Assembly: GCA_022565805.1 (NCBI GenBank) | Contig: JAIULZ010000001.1 | Coordinates: 1 to 64,000 of the forward strand | DNA length: 64,000 nt | Source: Balneolales bacterium | GTDB lineage: Bacteria > Bacteroidota > Rhodothermia > Balneolales > Cyclonatronaceae | Direction of reading: 5' to 3' | In this document: piece by piece, positions 26,180 to 37,871 of the stretch | Position numbering within the stretch: the first letter of the stretch is position 1 | Layout of the letters: each line of letters opens with the position of its first letter | Notes under the pieces: generated by a model | What the model was told of the DNA's origin: nothing | What the model saw: only the letters and a program-made list of their open reading frames with translations | Database searches by the model: none | Translations under genes and position numbers: made by a program

Positions 26180-29100
26180 TTACTTAACCAGCATCATTTT
26201 TTGTGTTTGAACGAAGCTGCCAGCCTGTAACCTGTACAGGTACATACCCGAGGCAAGGCGGTTAGCATCAAATACAACCGTATGATGGCCGGCATTCTGC
26301 TGACCATTTACAAGTACAGCTACGAGTTGTCCCTGCAGGTTAAAAACTTCCAGACGAACTTCAGAAGCTTCCGGCAGAGCATATGCTATATTCGTAGTTG
26401 GGTTAAACGGGTTAGGATAGTTTTGATTAAGCGCAAACTCCGTTGGCATATCCGTTTCCGGTTCGGTGCTTACACTCGAAACATTATTAAAGAAAACAAC
26501 ATCAAGAGTGTGGCTTTCGCCGGTTAGAGTAAGAATGCGGTTATTTGTACCGCCTTCGCCAACTGAATCGTCTTCCCAACCATCGTTAGGCAGGCTTCGG
26601 CCGTCTCCGGCAACAATAAAGTACTTGTACTCATGCTCCGATCCGGCTGGCTCTGTAAAGTGATGCACTACATGGTAAATGCCATCATCATCTGGTACAA
26701 GAGCCTCACCTTCAACAACCGACCAATCGTTAAAACTACCGCGAATATATACTTCATCGCCTACTTCCGGCATAAAGTTTCCTAAATCTTCCTGAATACT
26801 CATATCCAGTTTAAAGGTAATAGCCTGAAGATCTTCGTCATCGTGTAATACGGTAATAGTAACAGGTATTACAGCTACTGGCGTTGCAGGCGAATCGGTC
26901 TGCACTACTATTTCTGCATTGTAGGTTCCAGGCTCGAGTTCCTCTGCATTTAACGTTGCGGCAATGGCATCAGAACCTTGAGCTGCAATGGTACCAGAAG
27001 AAGGTTCGAAAGTAAACAGCCCGTCTCCGGCATTTCCTACTACATTCAGTACCAGGTGTGCATCCGGGAAACCAATAGAGCTGTAGGATGTGGGCTGTGT
27101 AATCCCGCATGCGTCCGACGCAATGTAAGATGGAGACGTTTCGCCGGCATCGTTGGTGCCGGGGAAGAAGTCAGATCCTGATTGCTCGAAAACAACAATT
27201 TCTACAACGAGTGTAGAAGCAGCAGGTACTTCGGCCTCTACAGGAATCGTAATAACCTGCAGATCTTGTGAGCTAGTTACTGTAGTTATCGAAGAGGTGC
27301 CGAGCAACGTCATATTACTGAAGTTCAGTGAACCTTCGAGAAGGTGAATTCTGGCCTCCATTGTAATTGTGCCGGTTATACTTTCAAGACCGAATTGTAC
27401 AGCCGAAACATCAAAGTCGCTTTCGACTCCAAAATCGGCGAGCGTATAGGTTCTCATATAGCTGTTTTCGGCAGTTCCTGCTGCGCTTCCGCAACGAACG
27501 CCGTTTAGCTCCTGTACTACTTGAGATACAGAATGAGATAGTACCAGTTCGTCGTTTAGTATGCCACGGTTAACAAAAGGAGCGTTCTCCACGAGTTGTG
27601 ATCTACCGGATGGCGGTGTGCTCATCAGGGATTCATTACCGGCAGAAAGGGTATAGCCCTGCTGTGCGTTATTACGGGCACGGCTTGTGCCATTTTCTGA
27701 GTTGAAAACGGTTGCCTCGCCAATAACGGGCACTATTCTGCTTTCATCGGCAACAATGCCACCTGAGATAGAATAAGAAAGATCGGCTTCACCTTCGTTA
27801 GATAGCGTAAAGCTAAAGTTAGTACTGCTGCCCTGTGCAACCGTAAAGGTAAAGCTATCTTGGTCTATGCTTAGCAGGCCGGGTACGATACCGGTTCCGC
27901 TTACATCTACAGTGGCGTCGCCTGCATTCGATTCGAATACAACAGTACCCGAAAATGAACCGGTTGAACCAGGAGCAAAAGTTATATCAACTTCTTCAGA
28001 TTCGCCCACTGCAAGTTCAAATGCATCGGCATTAACCTGAAACTCTCCGCTGTTGCTTACTACAGAAGTAACAGCCAACACATCTGTACCCGTATTTGTA
28101 ACCGTTACGGTTTGGGTTAATACCAGTCCTTCAGCAATTTGACCAAAATCGATAGATTCAGGATCAAGGCTGATTTCAGGTGACCCAATTACGGTGAGTG
28201 TGGCGGGTACATCTATCTGCGGATTCACAGGATCGTTACTGGTAAACACCAGCAGGTCTTCGTAAACGCCGCCGATCAAATCCATAGAATCGATCGTAAC
28301 CATAACAGAAACAGATGAACCGCTCTCTACCATACCGGATACTGGCTCTACGGCAGTAATAAACGGTACGGTAGGGGCAACGCCCTGTAATGTAATATTA
28401 CCAGACCATGTGCCACTTGGTGAAGTTGCCCATGCGTTTCCAATAGAAACATACAAGTCTTCTACATTAAGCGGGGTTGGAATATTAATCGTTGTTTGTA
28501 CGGGTGTGCCGGGTGTGCCAGTGTTACCTACGCCCCATACAATACGTGGTGTGGCGCCAAAGTCTGAAAACCCGCCAACCTGCAATACAACCGTTGCCGG
28601 ATCTATAGTCGAAGCATCTTCAAGGGGTACTGTTGAAAACAGAACGCCAAAGTCGCTGGCCCATGTACCGCCTTCAGATGCATTCAGAACAAAATCAGCC
28701 GAAACTGCTGTTAGTTCACCGTTCAGGTTTTGTGCTACGGTAATGAATTCGCCACCGCTTAAAGAAAGAGATTCAAACTCAACCAGGAAGCCGTCATCAC
28801 TAAGTAGAGAAGCGTCCTTATCTGCCTTGGAATCATTTTCTAATGATTCAAGGAAGCTTTGAACTCTGCTAAGCTGCTCAGCAGAAAGCTGGCTGGTGTT
28901 GCCGCTTCTTACCATTTCAGTTAGAGTTCTAAGCTGACTATTCTCGATTTCTTCCTGGCTTCCAGCCGTAGCTGAAATTAGGCGATTAATGAGCTTATCG
29001 CGCAGCATTAATGCTTCCCGGTCTGTATGCTGAAGCGCACGCGCTACGGCAAAATCGGGGAAGACAAACTCAAGCGATCCTGAACCTTCATTACTTACAG

Positions 29101-32100
29101 TAAGCTCTACCGTTGTAGAATCTCCTGCATCAAGTTCTGCACTGAGGCTTTCCGGGCTTACTCCTGCAAGTGGAGTTTCCACTACAGAAGCGGTAAGGGC
29201 AACACTAAGGCTTTCGTTATTTTCATCGTTAGAAGAAAAGCTTAGAGTGGCGTTTCTCTCGCCAAGCTCGGTTGCAGTAAACGTTACGGGTAACTCAACG
29301 CTTCCAAAAGGAGGCACTGTGAAATCATCTTCCGATACAGAAAAATCTGCATGGTCTACGGCAACATCGCTAATCTCAAGTACACCGTTTCCTGTGTTGG
29401 AAATAACCAGGGAAAGAGATCTTTCTTCTGATAAAAACAGCGACCCAAAGTCTAGCTCTTCGGCACTTAATTCGATGCTTACAGAGCCGGTTACGTTCAT
29501 TACAGCCGGCAGAATGAATTCTGGCTGCTGCGGGTCGTTACTGCTTATCAGGATTTCGCTTTCGTAGGTTCCGCCAAGATAGCCATCTGCATTAAATGTG
29601 GCGCTAATTTCGAGCGATTGTCCTGCAGCTACACTGCCCGAAGCTGGCGAAATATCTGTAATGAAAGGCATGCCTGTAGATATGCCACTTAAAACAACGT
29701 TTCCAGACCAGCTGCTCGATCCTCCCGGATCCCATCCGTGACCAATCCAAACGGTTATCCCTTCCATATCGAGCGGGCTTGGTATTTCTATGGTAGTTTG
29801 AACGGCTGTTCCAGGTGCTCCTGAACTACCAGTTCCCCAGGCGATGCGGCTACCTGCAGGGCCATAATTTGTTAATCCGCCCACTTGTAGTACTACACTC
29901 TCGGGAGAAACTTCGCCACTTGTCGTAAACAGAACAGCAAAATCGTTCGCCCATGTACCGCCATCGGCAGAGTTAATTACGAAGTCGGCTACAACGGCAT
30001 CCATTTCTCCGTTAAGTTCATTAGTAACCATCATAAACTCGCCGCCAGAGGCAGTGAAGTTTTCGAACTCGATGGTAAATCCTTCATCATTTAGAATTGA
30101 TGCTCCGCTGTTTCCAGCAGATGCTTCGGCATTAATTTGATCCAAATACTGGTTAATGATTCTTTCTTCATCCGTATTGGGGTTATTCAAATAGCCGTTT
30201 AGATAACGTTCTACCGTAAAACGGGCAAACGTATCGGCTTCGGTTGTTTCAGTTGCTACAGATGTAGCATGGGTACGAAGCAACGAAGTATATGCGGCAA
30301 ACGCCGGATCGTTGAGCAGAAGTCTTTCAGCAATAAAGGCAGGAAAGATAAAGTCGAGCGGACCGTCGCCTTCATTTATTATGGTGAAGGTTTCTACAGT
30401 TTCTTCACCGCCTGCAAGGGTAGACTCAAGTACCGACGGGTCAACCGCAATAGATGGCACCTCAGTACCGGCACCAAGCAGGCTAATAACTATATCGCCA
30501 GACTCGTTATTACCAGTAATGGTAAGCGATTCGTTGAATTCGGCGATTACATCTGGTGTAAAAGTAACTTCTACAGAACGGCTTTGGCCAGGTGCAAGAA
30601 TAAAGCCACCTGCATCAGAAACGCTGAAAACATCTGATGATGATGTAATAGCGTCGATTTCTGCCAGTGCTGTACCGTTATTAACCAGGGTGAAACCCAA
30701 GGTCTTGGAGTTATCACGAAAAACGTTGCCGAAATCGAGTTCATCTGCAGAGCTCGAAACAACCGCTTGACCACCTGCTGTTTGCAGGAAGAAATCGATA
30801 CGCTGCGATGTGTTGCTAAGGTCGTTACTGATGAGGTTAGTGTTCGCCTCATAAACGCCGGCAACAATCTCGGTTGCATCAAAGGTGATTGTTACTTCAA
30901 CAGATTCACCAACAGGAATAGAGCCGGATGCAGGTGTAATAGCGCTGATGAAACCAGGCGAATCGCTTACGCCAACAAGCTCTACAGAACCAGTCCAGCT
31001 GCTACTACCACCGGGGTTCCAGCCATGTCCCAACCAAATATGCAGATCTTCTACATCAAGTGGAGTAGGTATATTTATAGTTGTGTTTACAGGTGTGCCC
31101 GGCGCGCCAGACGAACCTGTACCCCATGGTATACGGCTGCCTGCAGGACCGTAAACGGTTAATCCACCTACCTGAAGAACAACAGATTCTGTGGTAATTT
31201 CGTCTGAAGTTGTAAACAGTACGGCAAAATCGTTCGCCCATGTTCCGCCTTCGGCGCTGTTAATTACAAAATCTGCAACAACGGCAGTTAACTCGCCGGA
31301 GAAACCATCACCAGTTACATCAAAAAATTCACCACCAGAACCAGTAAGGTTTTCAAATTCGATTACAACAGACTCATCGCTTTGTAAACCAGGCATATTG
31401 TTTGCCTGATCTTCTGCAATAAGCTGCTGGAAACGGCTGATTACCAGTTGTTCGTAACGGTTAGGCGTAGCAAGACTGCCATCTAAATAGCTGGCAAAAA
31501 TAGAACGCTCAGTCTTCTCGCGACTGCTGGAGGCACTGGCATAATCTGCTGTAACGCTGGTTTTAAGAGGAGCTGCATTTTCGCCGGTAAATAGTCTGTT
31601 ATTAACGTATGATGGGAAAATGTAGGTTAGAAGTCCTTCACCTGTATTACTTATAACAAGTGTTTGGTCTTCTGTTTCGCCAATTTCAACTTCTGCGCTA
31701 AATTGTGTAGCACTTAGACTTATTTCCGGAGAGCCATCTGTTGTGGCGCTCACTACATTAGAAATGTCGGAAAAATTGGCATAAAGGTCTCTGGCTTTAA
31801 TTGCAAAGTAGTAGGTTGTTTGTGGTTCTAAACCATCTACACGAACCTGCTCCAGTGTGCCTGAGGCCGAAGGGTTAAAGGGGAGATCAAATTGATCTGC
31901 GCTGTCGAAGTTACCAGCGTTTATCGGGCTTGTAGAAAAGCGTAAATCATATCCAAAAGCCTGGCCTTCATCTCCACTACTTCCCGGAGCGGTCCAGCTT
32001 AAATCAACATAATTTTCTGCTATAAATCCAACGGTTTGCAGATCCTGAATTGAGGCAGGCGGTACGCCATCATCTTCTTCTAAAGCGCGAAAAGCGTTTA

Positions 32101-33541
32101 CGCGACCGGCACCCATAAGCCCCTGGAAGTTTGGGTTTGCGGCTTCGATGTCATCAACTGTAAAAATCATGCGTTGCACGATTTCTTCGTTGGTGAGTCC
32201 CGGATATTTAGAGGCAACCAGAGCTGCAACACCTGCAGCGTGCGGAGATGCCATAGAAGTACCCTGGAAGAAGGCATAGCCACCAACATTGGTGCTTAGT
32301 ACCCCTTGATTGGCAACGGTATTGGTCTCGCCACCGGGGGCAGAGATATCTATCCAGGAACCGTATTGAGAGTACCATGCTTTTTGATCGTTATGGCCGG
32401 TAGAGGCTACCGCAATAACTTCCGGGTTAGATGCAATAGGCTGCGATGGGTTAGAACTGCCGTTATTACCTGCAGCGAAGAAAATAACACCACCCTGTAC
32501 CGGACCGGATGGGTTTCCGTTTTCATCGAAACCAGCATTATCACGGAAATAATCTATAGCATCATTGAGTACCTGAGAAAAACCACCGCCACCCCAGCTA
32601 TTGTTCGAAATTACTGCACCATTATCGGCACCGTAAACAAAACCCTGCGGGAAACCACCGGGGGTATTACCCGGACCAGAAAAAACTCTGGCAACCATAA
32701 TGCGTACACCTGCTTCATCGGCTGTACCACCTGCGATACCTGCAACACCAACTCCATTATCGTTACGTGCAGCTATTGTACCGCTTACGTGCGATCCGTG
32801 GCCGTCCTGATCCTGAATATTATTGGTATTGTTAACAAAATTCCACCCGTGAAAGTCACCATCGAAGCCGTTACCGGGGCCCGGAACCGGGTTTTCCCAA
32901 AGAACGCCCTGCAGGTCGGGATGATTTTGATCAAAACCGGAATCCATTACCTTTACGATAATATCAGAACTACCGGTAGTGAGTCCCCAGGCTTGAAACA
33001 AGCTAATGTCGGAACCAGGGGTACCGCCTGTCTGGCCGGTATTATTGTAGTGCCATTGCTCCGCCAGTCTGGGGTCGTTGAAATCCAGCAAATCCTGGAT
33101 TTCTTCGTTGTTTAAAACATTGCCAATGAGATGTCTCTTATAAATACGCTCGGCAACTTCTATTTCTGCAATAGAAGAAAAAGATTGTATAGCGGCATCG
33201 GTCGAAAATGAATTATCGAACTGAAGTCTGTACCAGCGGTCGAGGCCGTAAGCACGATGTCTTTCTGCGAATCGGGGGTCGGTTACAAACACCTGCTCCA
33301 TAGATTGTACGCTAAATTGGGCATTTAGTGCATCTATGGAGGATATGCCGGTTAACTGAGATGTTTCGCTCAATAGAGACGCGTCAAGCTGGTTTTTAGC
33401 CTGTTCGCTAATCTTTATTTTGATGTAGCCTTCGTGCCACTCAATCTGTTCCTGCGCAAATGATGCCGTAGTAAAGGCACCCGCGAGTAAAAGAAAGAAC
33501 AGCATCTTCAGACTAAACTTTATGGTTTCTGATAGATACAT
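26180..33541 (-). CDS. Secreted subtilisin-like serine protease with T9SS sorting domain
   Basis: A 2453-residue extracellular or surface-bound protease. Signal peptide 1-29; prosegment to about 150; peptidase S8 domain about 165-485 with Asp200 (VMDSGFD), His248 (DGHGS; His248 precedes Gly249), oxyanion Asn near 359-360 (AAGNNG) and Ser429 (GTSMASP), so the triad is complete. A fibronectin type III domain follows (500-605). Then come several choice-of-anchor/ASH-like beta domains in which a roughly 140-residue module occurs three times (about 722-858, 1153-1289 and 1584-1722). A carbohydrate-binding-like domain ([12 protein letters not shown], about 2260-2350) and a T9SS type A C-terminal domain ([12 protein letters not shown], then YLYRLQAG) end the protein. 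It is a single gene with its own terminator. It would need the type IX system, whose genes are not in the window. Confidence 0.93.
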   Translation of the reverse strand: MYLSETIKFSLKMLFFLLLAGAFTTASFAQEQIEWHEGYIKIKISEQAKNQLDASLLSETSQLTGISSIDALNAQFSVQSMEQVFVTDPRFAERHRAYGLDRWYRLQFDNSFSTDAAIQSFSSIAEIEVAERIYKRHLIGNVLNNEEIQDLLDFNDPRLAEQWHYNNTGQTGGTPGSDISLFQAWGLTTGSSDIIVKVMDSGFDQNHPDLQGVLWENPVPGPGNGFDGDFHGWNFVNNTNNIQDQDGHGSHVSGTIAARNDNGVGVAGIAGGTADEAGVRIMVARVFSGPGNTPGGFPQGFVYGADNGAVISNNSWGGGGFSQVLNDAIDYFRDNAGFDENGNPSGPVQGGVIFFAAGNNGSSNPSQPIASNPEVIAVASTGHNDQKAWYSQYGSWIDISAPGGETNTVANQGVLSTNVGGYAFFQGTSMASPHAAGVAALVASKYPGLTNEEIVQRMIFTVDDIEAANPNFQGLMGAGRVNAFRALEEDDGVPPASIQDLQTVGFIAENYVDLSWTAPGSSGDEGQAFGYDLRFSTSPINAGNFDSADQFDLPFNPSASGTLEQVRVDGLEPQTTYYFAIKARDLYANFSDISNVVSATTDGSPEISLSATQFSAEVEIGETEDQTLVISNTGEGLLTYIFPSYVNNRLFTGENAAPLKTSVTADYASASSSREKTERSIFASYLDGSLATPNRYEQLVISRFQQLIAEDQANNMPGLQSDESVVIEFENLTGSGGEFFDVTGDGFSGELTAVVADFVINSAEGGTWANDFAVLFTTSDEITTESVVLQVGGLTVYGPAGSRIPWGTGSSGAPGTPVNTTINIPTPLDVEDLHIWLGHGWNPGGSSSWTGSVELVGVSDSPGFISAITPASGSIPVGESVEVTITFDATEIVAGVYEANTNLISNDLSNTSQRIDFFLQTAGGQAVVSSSADELDFGNVFRDNSKTLGFTLVNNGTALAEIDAITSSSDVFSVSDAGGFILAPGQSRSVEVTFTPDVIAEFNESLTITGNNESGDIVISLLGAGTEVPSIAVDPSVLESTLAGGEETVETFTIINEGDGPLDFIFPAFIAERLLLNDPAFAAYTSLLRTHATSVATETTEADTFARFTVERYLNGYLNNPNTDEERIINQYLDQINAEASAGNSGASILNDEGFTIEFENFTASGGEFMMVTNELNGEMDAVVADFVINSADGGTWANDFAVLFTTSGEVSPESVVLQVGGLTNYGPAGSRIAWGTGSSGAPGTAVQTTIEIPSPLDMEGITVWIGHGWDPGGSSSWSGNVVLSGISTGMPFITDISPASGSVAAGQSLEISATFNADGYLGGTYESEILISSNDPQQPEFILPAVMNVTGSVSIELSAEELDFGSLFLSEERSLSLVISNTGNGVLEISDVAVDHADFSVSEDDFTVPPFGSVELPVTFTATELGERNATLSFSSNDENNESLSVALTASVVETPLAGVSPESLSAELDAGDSTTVELTVSNEGSGSLEFVFPDFAVARALQHTDREALMLRDKLINRLISATAGSQEEIENSQLRTLTEMVRSGNTSQLSAEQLSRVQSFLESLENDSKADKDASLLSDDGFLVEFESLSLSGGEFITVAQNLNGELTAVSADFVLNASEGGTWASDFGVLFSTVPLEDASTIDPATVVLQVGGFSDFGATPRIVWGVGNTGTPGTPVQTTINIPTPLNVEDLYVSIGNAWATSPSGTWSGNITLQGVAPTVPFITAVEPVSGMVESGSSVSVMVTIDSMDLIGGVYEDLLVFTSNDPVNPQIDVPATLTVIGSPEISLDPESIDFGQIAEGLVLTQTVTVTNTGTDVLAVTSVVSNSGEFQVNADAFELAVGESEEVDITFAPGSTGSFSGTVVFESNAGDATVDVSGTGIVPGLLSIDQDSFTFTVAQGSSTNFSFTLSNEGEADLSYSISGGIVADESRIVPVIGEATVFNSENGTSRARNNAQQGYTLSAGNESLMSTPPSGRSQLVENAPFVNRGILNDELVLSHSVSQVVQELNGVRCGSAAGTAENSYMRTYTLADFGVESDFDVSAVQFGLESITGTITMEARIHLLEGSLNFSNMTLLGTSSITTVTSSQDLQVITIPVEAEVPAASTLVVEIVVFEQSGSDFFPGTNDAGETSPSYIASDACGITQPTSYSSIGFPDAHLVLNVVGNAGDGLFTFEPSSGTIAAQGSDAIAATLNAEELEPGTYNAEIVVQTDSPATPVAVIPVTITVLHDDEDLQAITFKLDMSIQEDLGNFMPEVGDEVYIRGSFNDWSVVEGEALVPDDDGIYHVVHHFTEPAGSEHEYKYFIVAGDGRSLPNDGWEDDSVGEGGTNNRILTLTGESHTLDVVFFNNVSSVSTEPETDMPTEFALNQNYPNPFNPTTNIAYALPEASEVRLEVFNLQGQLVAVLVNGQQNAGHHTVVFDANRLASGMYLYRLQAGSFVQTQKMMLVK
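28374..28790 (-). repeat. Internal module 3 of the subtilase
   Basis: Third copy of the roughly 140-residue module marked by [24 protein letters not shown] and TTINIPTPL. It is the most divergent copy: GSRI/GHGW motifs are replaced by TPRIVWG and GNAW. The three copies recur every 1.29 kb. Confidence 0.8.
29674..30082 (-). repeat. Internal module 2 of the subtilase
   Basis: Second copy of the module, with [35 protein letters not shown] and [12 protein letters not shown]. It is very close in protein sequence to module 1. Confidence 0.85.
30966..31375 (-). repeat. Internal module 1 of the subtilase
   Basis: First copy of the module, with [35 protein letters not shown] and [12 protein letters not shown]. 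The strong likeness to module 2 suggests a fairly recent internal duplication or gene conversion. The tryptophan/glycine-rich loops suggest a ligand-binding beta-sandwich, possibly carbohydrate-binding (inference). Confidence 0.85.
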
Positions 33542-33778
33542 ATAGATACTTTTGCATTATTTGAATAAATGGACACATTAAAGTAAAACCATCTTCTCAA
33601 TTGAGCAAAATTAAATCCATTTCGATCGAACTCTTTACTAGATGTAAAATGTTATTGTTCAATTTTAACAATGGCTCTGCTGCAAATGCAACATGGTTGC
33701 ATCTTTTAATTGATAAGTAGTTGTTAATTAGTAGATCTATTTCACTTTCAGAGGTGGATTTCCGAGTAATTCTATAAT

Positions 33779-33812
33779 AAAAAAAGCCCCAACAAATGAA
33801 TGCCGGGGCTTT
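33779..33812 (-). terminator. Terminator of the SnoaL-like gene
   Basis: On the minus strand AAAGCCCC (33805-33812 reversed) pairs with GGGGCTTT (33783-33790 reversed), followed by a T-run. It lies about 30 bases after the stop of the gene at 33840. Confidence 0.85.
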
Positions 33813-33839
33813 AATCAGATTAAATAGCGGAATGAAATT

Positions 33840-34187
33840 TTAGCCGTGATAAAAAGTTTCCTTGATTATTAGGCCATCTTTCCACTCCTGAACTCCAACC
33901 TGAGTAAATTTTTTGTGGCCCCATTCGCTATGTACATAGTCGAAGTGCATTTCTACCATGCTTACATTATCACCAAATGCGACATTAATAACTTCAGCAC
34001 CATTGAACTGCGTAATTTTACTAAAAAAATCGACTTCGAAATCTCTGTTGGCATCTTTGCCTTTACGAACATCTTGCCCGTTTTCACTCATTTCTATGTC
34101 TTCGTGATAGAACTCTTCAAATGCATCCAAAGCTTTCCCACTTAAAATCATTTCGTTGAGTTTTTTAACTTTTTCCTGGATAGTCAT
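33840..34187 (-). CDS. SnoaL-like / NTF2-fold protein
   Basis: A 115-residue cytosolic protein of the SnoaL-like (NTF2 superfamily) type. The N-terminal helices (KVKKLNEMILSGKALDAFEE), FYHEDIEMSENG and the terminal strand IIKETFYHG are the usual family marks. Members include polyketide cyclases, isomerases and many proteins of unknown role; the ligand cannot be predicted. It is a single gene with its own terminator. Confidence 0.82.
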   Translation of the reverse strand: MTIQEKVKKLNEMILSGKALDAFEEFYHEDIEMSENGQDVRKGKDANRDFEVDFFSKITQFNGAEVINVAFGDNVSMVEMHFDYVHSEWGHKKFTQVGVQEWKDGLIIKETFYHG

Positions 34188-34680
34188 ACTTCTTAAAGTT
34201 TAGTTTTTTAGGTTGAGGTCCCCACATTATTTGTGCCTTAATGCGCCAATTTCAGTACGAAATAGTAATACCGGCATAAAATATAAAATGTCGTGCGCTG
34301 TTAAGGCGAATGTGTTGCGGGAATTGTAGTATACAGTGTTAATATTTGTTTAAACAAATAAATTGGAATAAAGTTCCGCGGCAGCTACATGTATTGAATC
34401 AAAAATAAAAAAAGCCTTAGGTTAATTATTTTAAACTCTGTTTTTATGCTTGTAACATTGAATATAAGTGCAGGAGGTGTTGGGGTCATTTTTTGGTTTT
34501 GTTAGAGCATTGATACAGCATTTTTTCACGGCTTTTCAAAGCCTTTTTACTAAACAGCACAGGATTAATAAACTTGAACACAAAACGTTACAATTGGGAA
34601 TGGGAACGGGTTACTGAATTGTAAAATTAATTTTGTAAATTTCCGTTAGAGTTTGAAATTCAACTATATAACCCTTGAAG
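34188..34680. other. Divergent spacer with a terminator-like hairpin before the kinase gene
   Basis: About 490 AT-rich bases between the SnoaL-like gene and the histidine kinase gene. At 34530-34548 GGCTT and AAGCC form a small hairpin with a TTCA loop followed by five T's, on the plus strand about 130 bases before the kinase start. It may be a weak terminator or a leader element. No promoter is convincing. Confidence 0.35.
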
Positions 34681-36360
34681 ATGAAGAAATTTTCGCGATT
34701 CAGATTTGCGCTGCTTGCTATGGGGATAACGGCTATTCTTGCTTTAACCGGTATGAATCTGTTCTCGTTGTACGCACTGCACATAAGCGCGGTAGAATCG
34801 TCTGTTGATAAACAAAGAGAACAACTGGAAGATTTGGTACTTGGTGTGCGTGCGCGAACATGGTTGCCAGTAAGCGATTTATGGCGTATAGATATGCAAC
34901 GGGTTAAGGAGTTGCAGCAACAAAGAGAGGGTTTTCCGGAACAGATGTACGAGATCGCGCAAAAAATAGCTGAAGATCCGCTGTATGGAGAAGCTTTCTT
35001 TATGAGTGCGAGTTCAGAGCCATGTTCTGGTGACTTCTCTATTCAGCGGTTCGATAACATTTCGGGCAGGTTCACCTATACTGTAGATGTTCCCGATTAT
35101 GTTTGTGATGCAATTAGTATGGCCCGAACCAGAATGAATGTGCTTGCACCGGATTTTCGTTTTAACGTACGCTCTATTTTTGATTCTTATCGAACGGTAA
35201 CTTTCGCAATGTTTAACCCTGAAAACCGCGAAATTATAGGTTATCTTACGTTACCGATAAACAGAGAATATCTGGCTACCGAAATTATTGGTAGTGATAT
35301 CATGCGGCGATTTGGCACAATTGATGCCTCAGGTGTTTCTATTTGGCTCGACGACTGGATTCGTGGTGAAATGGTGTTTTCCAATACGCCCGATCCTGAT
35401 TCTTTTTATCGGGCAGAGTGGGATTATATTCAGCGTTTTCCCAATATGTTAGAAGACTGGAACATTAAGATGAGGTATATTGAAACTCCCGAAGCCGCTG
35501 CTTCGAAAGCCTCTCTTATACGAAATGTGAGCCTTCTTGCAGTAGCCGTTTTTTTACTTTTGGGAAGCCTTGTTTTTATGTATGTAACAGCCCAACGCGA
35601 ACGGGAACTAAGTATGCGACAGGCTTCGTTCTTAGCAAATGTAACGCATGAACTTAAAACACCTCTTGCTGTAATGCAGGCAGCCGGAGAAAATCTTGCG
35701 GATGGCAGAGTAACAACTCCGGAACGGCTTGAATCTTACGGACATCATATTTATAATGAGTCATTAAGACTCAAAAGGATGATTGAAAAGCTACTTGATG
35801 TAGCTCGCAACGAAGCCGGCCAATTAACGCTTAAACCAGTGCCACTAAGGCTGGACGAACATGTAAAACAATATTTGACTGAGCAAGAAAGTTATCTTCT
35901 ACAAAAAGGTGTGAAAATCGAGCTGGAAATAGAAGATGATATACCCCAGGTAATAATGGATCAAATCAGTTTTGAGACTATTTTTGGTAATCTTGTAGAA
36001 AACGCCGTAAAATATTCTCCAAACGAAAAGTATTTGGGTATAAAGGTTTACCTTAAAAATAAAAGGGTACATGTAGCCGTTGCCGACCGGGGTATGGGTA
36101 TTCCGGCAAATGCACAAAAGCTGATTTTCGATAAATTCTATCGTGTTGAAGATACACTTACGGCTACTACCAAAGGCCACGGCTTAGGCTTGGCTATAGT
36201 AAAAAACCTGACTGAACGTAACAATGGAATAATTAATCTGGATAGTACGCCAGGTAGAGGATCTATTTTTACTATTAGTTTTCCAGCTACAGCAGCGAAC
36301 AAAATTTCATTAAACGGCAAAGCAATTGATCAAAAAAAAGTTAACTCAGAGTATGTCTAA
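34681..36360 (+). CDS. Sensor histidine kinase
   Basis: Membrane sensor of a two-component system, 559 residues. Membrane helices at about 9-31 and 281-303 enclose a 250-residue periplasmic sensor domain that I do not recognise. The cytoplasmic part has the HisKA box FLANVTHELKTPLAV with phospho-acceptor His323, the N box NLVENAVKYSP (437-447), G1 DRGMG (469-473) and G2 GHGLGLAI (499-506). There is no HAMP domain. The start is the ATG at 34681 rather than a TTG two codons earlier. The end overlaps the response regulator start by 8 bases, so the two are translated together and form a cognate pair. Confidence 0.93.
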   Translation: MKKFSRFRFALLAMGITAILALTGMNLFSLYALHISAVESSVDKQREQLEDLVLGVRARTWLPVSDLWRIDMQRVKELQQQREGFPEQMYEIAQKIAEDPLYGEAFFMSASSEPCSGDFSIQRFDNISGRFTYTVDVPDYVCDAISMARTRMNVLAPDFRFNVRSIFDSYRTVTFAMFNPENREIIGYLTLPINREYLATEIIGSDIMRRFGTIDASGVSIWLDDWIRGEMVFSNTPDPDSFYRAEWDYIQRFPNMLEDWNIKMRYIETPEAAASKASLIRNVSLLAVAVFLLLGSLVFMYVTAQRERELSMRQASFLANVTHELKTPLAVMQAAGENLADGRVTTPERLESYGHHIYNESLRLKRMIEKLLDVARNEAGQLTLKPVPLRLDEHVKQYLTEQESYLLQKGVKIELEIEDDIPQVIMDQISFETIFGNLVENAVKYSPNEKYLGIKVYLKNKRVHVAVADRGMGIPANAQKLIFDKFYRVEDTLTATTKGHGLGLAIVKNLTERNNGIINLDSTPGRGSIFTISFPATAANKISLNGKAIDQKKVNSEYV

Positions 36361-37048
36361 AAAAAGAATCCTGATCGTAGAGGATGAGCCAAGTTTGGTT
36401 TTCACCTTGCGCGACACCCTTGAAAACGAAGGCTACGATGTAGCAATTGTCGAAAATGGCAATGATGCACTGGCCAAAATCCCCGAATTTCAACCCGATT
36501 TGATGCTTCTTGACATTATGCTTCCCGGCATGAGTGGATTTGAAGTATGTAAACAGGTTAGGGATATGAAAATGAACTTTCCTATTATCATGCTAACTGC
36601 CAGAGACCAGGAAATTGATAAAGTTACCGGCCTTAACATTGGTGCCGATGACTATATGACCAAGCCATTCGGAGTTAAGGAGCTGCTTGCCCGTATTCAG
36701 GCACGTCTGCGCAGAATTAATACCTACAGTAAACCCGGCCCGATAGATGTTGTTAATATAGGGGAAGTTCGTATTCAGCTGAATGAAAGCAAAGTATACC
36801 GGCCCGATAAAGAAATTGAGCTAACAACGCGCGAAGTAGAGCTAATTCGCTTTTTAGTTGCAAACTCTAATGAACCAGTATCCAGAGATACGCTTCTTGA
36901 GCATGTGTGGAGGTACGAGTACAGCACTAATACCCGAACCGTTGATGTGCATATTTCCAAGCTGCGCTCTAAAATTGAAATGCATCCAGACGATCCTCGC
37001 TATCTTGTAACTCTGCATGGCGTTGGCTACATGATGAAAATGCCATAA
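36353..37048 (+). CDS. OmpR/PhoB-family response regulator
   Basis: Cytosolic DNA-binding response regulator, 231 residues. The receiver domain (4-118) has acidic residues Glu10-Asp11-Glu12, phosphorylation site Asp54 (LLDIMLPG), Thr82 and Lys104 (YMTKPF). The C-terminal winged helix (about 135-231) shows ELTTREVELIRFLV and TRTVDVHISKLRSKIE. Start is the ATG at 36353, inside the kinase gene; an upstream TTG frame to 36326 is ignored. It is partnered by the preceding kinase; targets are unknown. Confidence 0.95.
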   Translation: MSKKRILIVEDEPSLVFTLRDTLENEGYDVAIVENGNDALAKIPEFQPDLMLLDIMLPGMSGFEVCKQVRDMKMNFPIIMLTARDQEIDKVTGLNIGADDYMTKPFGVKELLARIQARLRRINTYSKPGPIDVVNIGEVRIQLNESKVYRPDKEIELTTREVELIRFLVANSNEPVSRDTLLEHVWRYEYSTNTRTVDVHISKLRSKIEMHPDDPRYLVTLHGVGYMMKMP

Positions 37049-37081
37049 GAGAAGGTTATTGCTATCATATAATTATTTTAA

Positions 37082-37128
37082 TAGCCCGTAATACTTACGA
37101 AGTAAGAGTGTTACGGGCTTATTTTTTT
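37082..37128 (+). terminator. Terminator after the response regulator
   Basis: A long stem (TAGCCCGTAA.. 37082-37098 with 37102-37119, a few mismatches) is followed by seven T's. It overlaps the stop codon of the convergent rlmB gene. Confidence 0.85.
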
Positions 37129-37871
37129 ATGAACCGTTTGCGTGAAATTTCATAAAGAACTACAGCCGCGCTAACCGAAGCATTTAGTGATTCGACATTA
37201 TTTTGCATGGGTATGCTGAGTCTGAAATCACAAAGCTCCAGTGTTTTTTTTCGAATCCCGCTGCCTTCACTTCCAATAATCAGGCCTACCGGATAATCAA
37301 AATCATGTGTCCATATATCGTCAGGAGCATCTGAGTCTAGCCCGGTAAACCAAAATCCGGCATCTTTTAGCAGGTTAACGGTTTGGTTTATATTTGTAAC
37401 TCGTATAATAGGCACTTTACCTGCTGTCCCGGCCGAAGTTTTATATACAACGGCATTTACGGGCGCCTGCCTGTGTTTAGGTACAATAATTGCGTCTGTT
37501 CCGGCTGCAGCGGCAGTACGTAAAATTGCGCCAAAATTATGTGTATCTTCGATTTCAGAGAGTAATACAATAGTTGGTTTACTGCTCATATCTAAGGTGC
37601 TCATATAATCTTCCAGCTCGGTATAAGATATTTCTGATAGCTGTGCAACAACACCCTGATCATTAACACGACCAACAAGTTCGTTGAGTTTTCTACCGGG
37701 AACCTGTATAAGTGGTACCTTATTCGTTGATGCAAGTTCAAAAATGCGTTGATGCGCAGTTGAACGTGAGCCCTCTCGAAGATAAATTTTATCTATACCG
37801 GTCGAAGGGTTTTTTAAAGCTTCTTCTACCGGGTGTATTCCAAAAATGAGTGTGCTTTCTTCCTGAGACAT
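37119..37871 (-). CDS. rlmB: 23S rRNA 2'-O-ribose methyltransferase (RlmB/TrmH family)
   Basis: SpoU-type methyltransferase that uses S-adenosylmethionine to methylate a ribose in RNA, in the family of RlmB (23S rRNA G2251). The 250 residues contain an N-terminal substrate-binding domain (about 5-85, beginning IFGIHPVEEAL) and the knotted catalytic domain. Its motifs are motif 1 EDTHNFGAILRTA, motif 2 GLIIGSEGSGI and motif 3 IPMQNNVESLNASVSAAV. The exact target could also be another rRNA position. It is a single gene convergent with the two-component system. Confidence 0.9.
   Translation of the reverse strand: MSQEESTLIFGIHPVEEALKNPSTGIDKIYLREGSRSTAHQRIFELASTNKVPLIQVPGRKLNELVGRVNDQGVVAQLSEISYTELEDYMSTLDMSSKPTIVLLSEIEDTHNFGAILRTAAAAGTDAIIVPKHRQAPVNAVVYKTSAGTAGKVPIIRVTNINQTVNLLKDAGFWFTGLDSDAPDDIWTHDFDYPVGLIIGSEGSGIRKKTLELCDFRLSIPMQNNVESLNASVSAAVVLYEISRKRFIKK

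Noticed and set aside
28410-28862. 150-codon frame, and others, antisense to the subtilase repeats
   Set aside because: Shadow frames in a gene of biased composition; low-complexity Ser/Thr/Pro-rich translations.
32306-33115. 269-codon open frame antisense to the subtilase catalytic domain
   Set aside because: It is a mirror of the strongly coding minus-strand gene, whose catalytic motifs are all intact.
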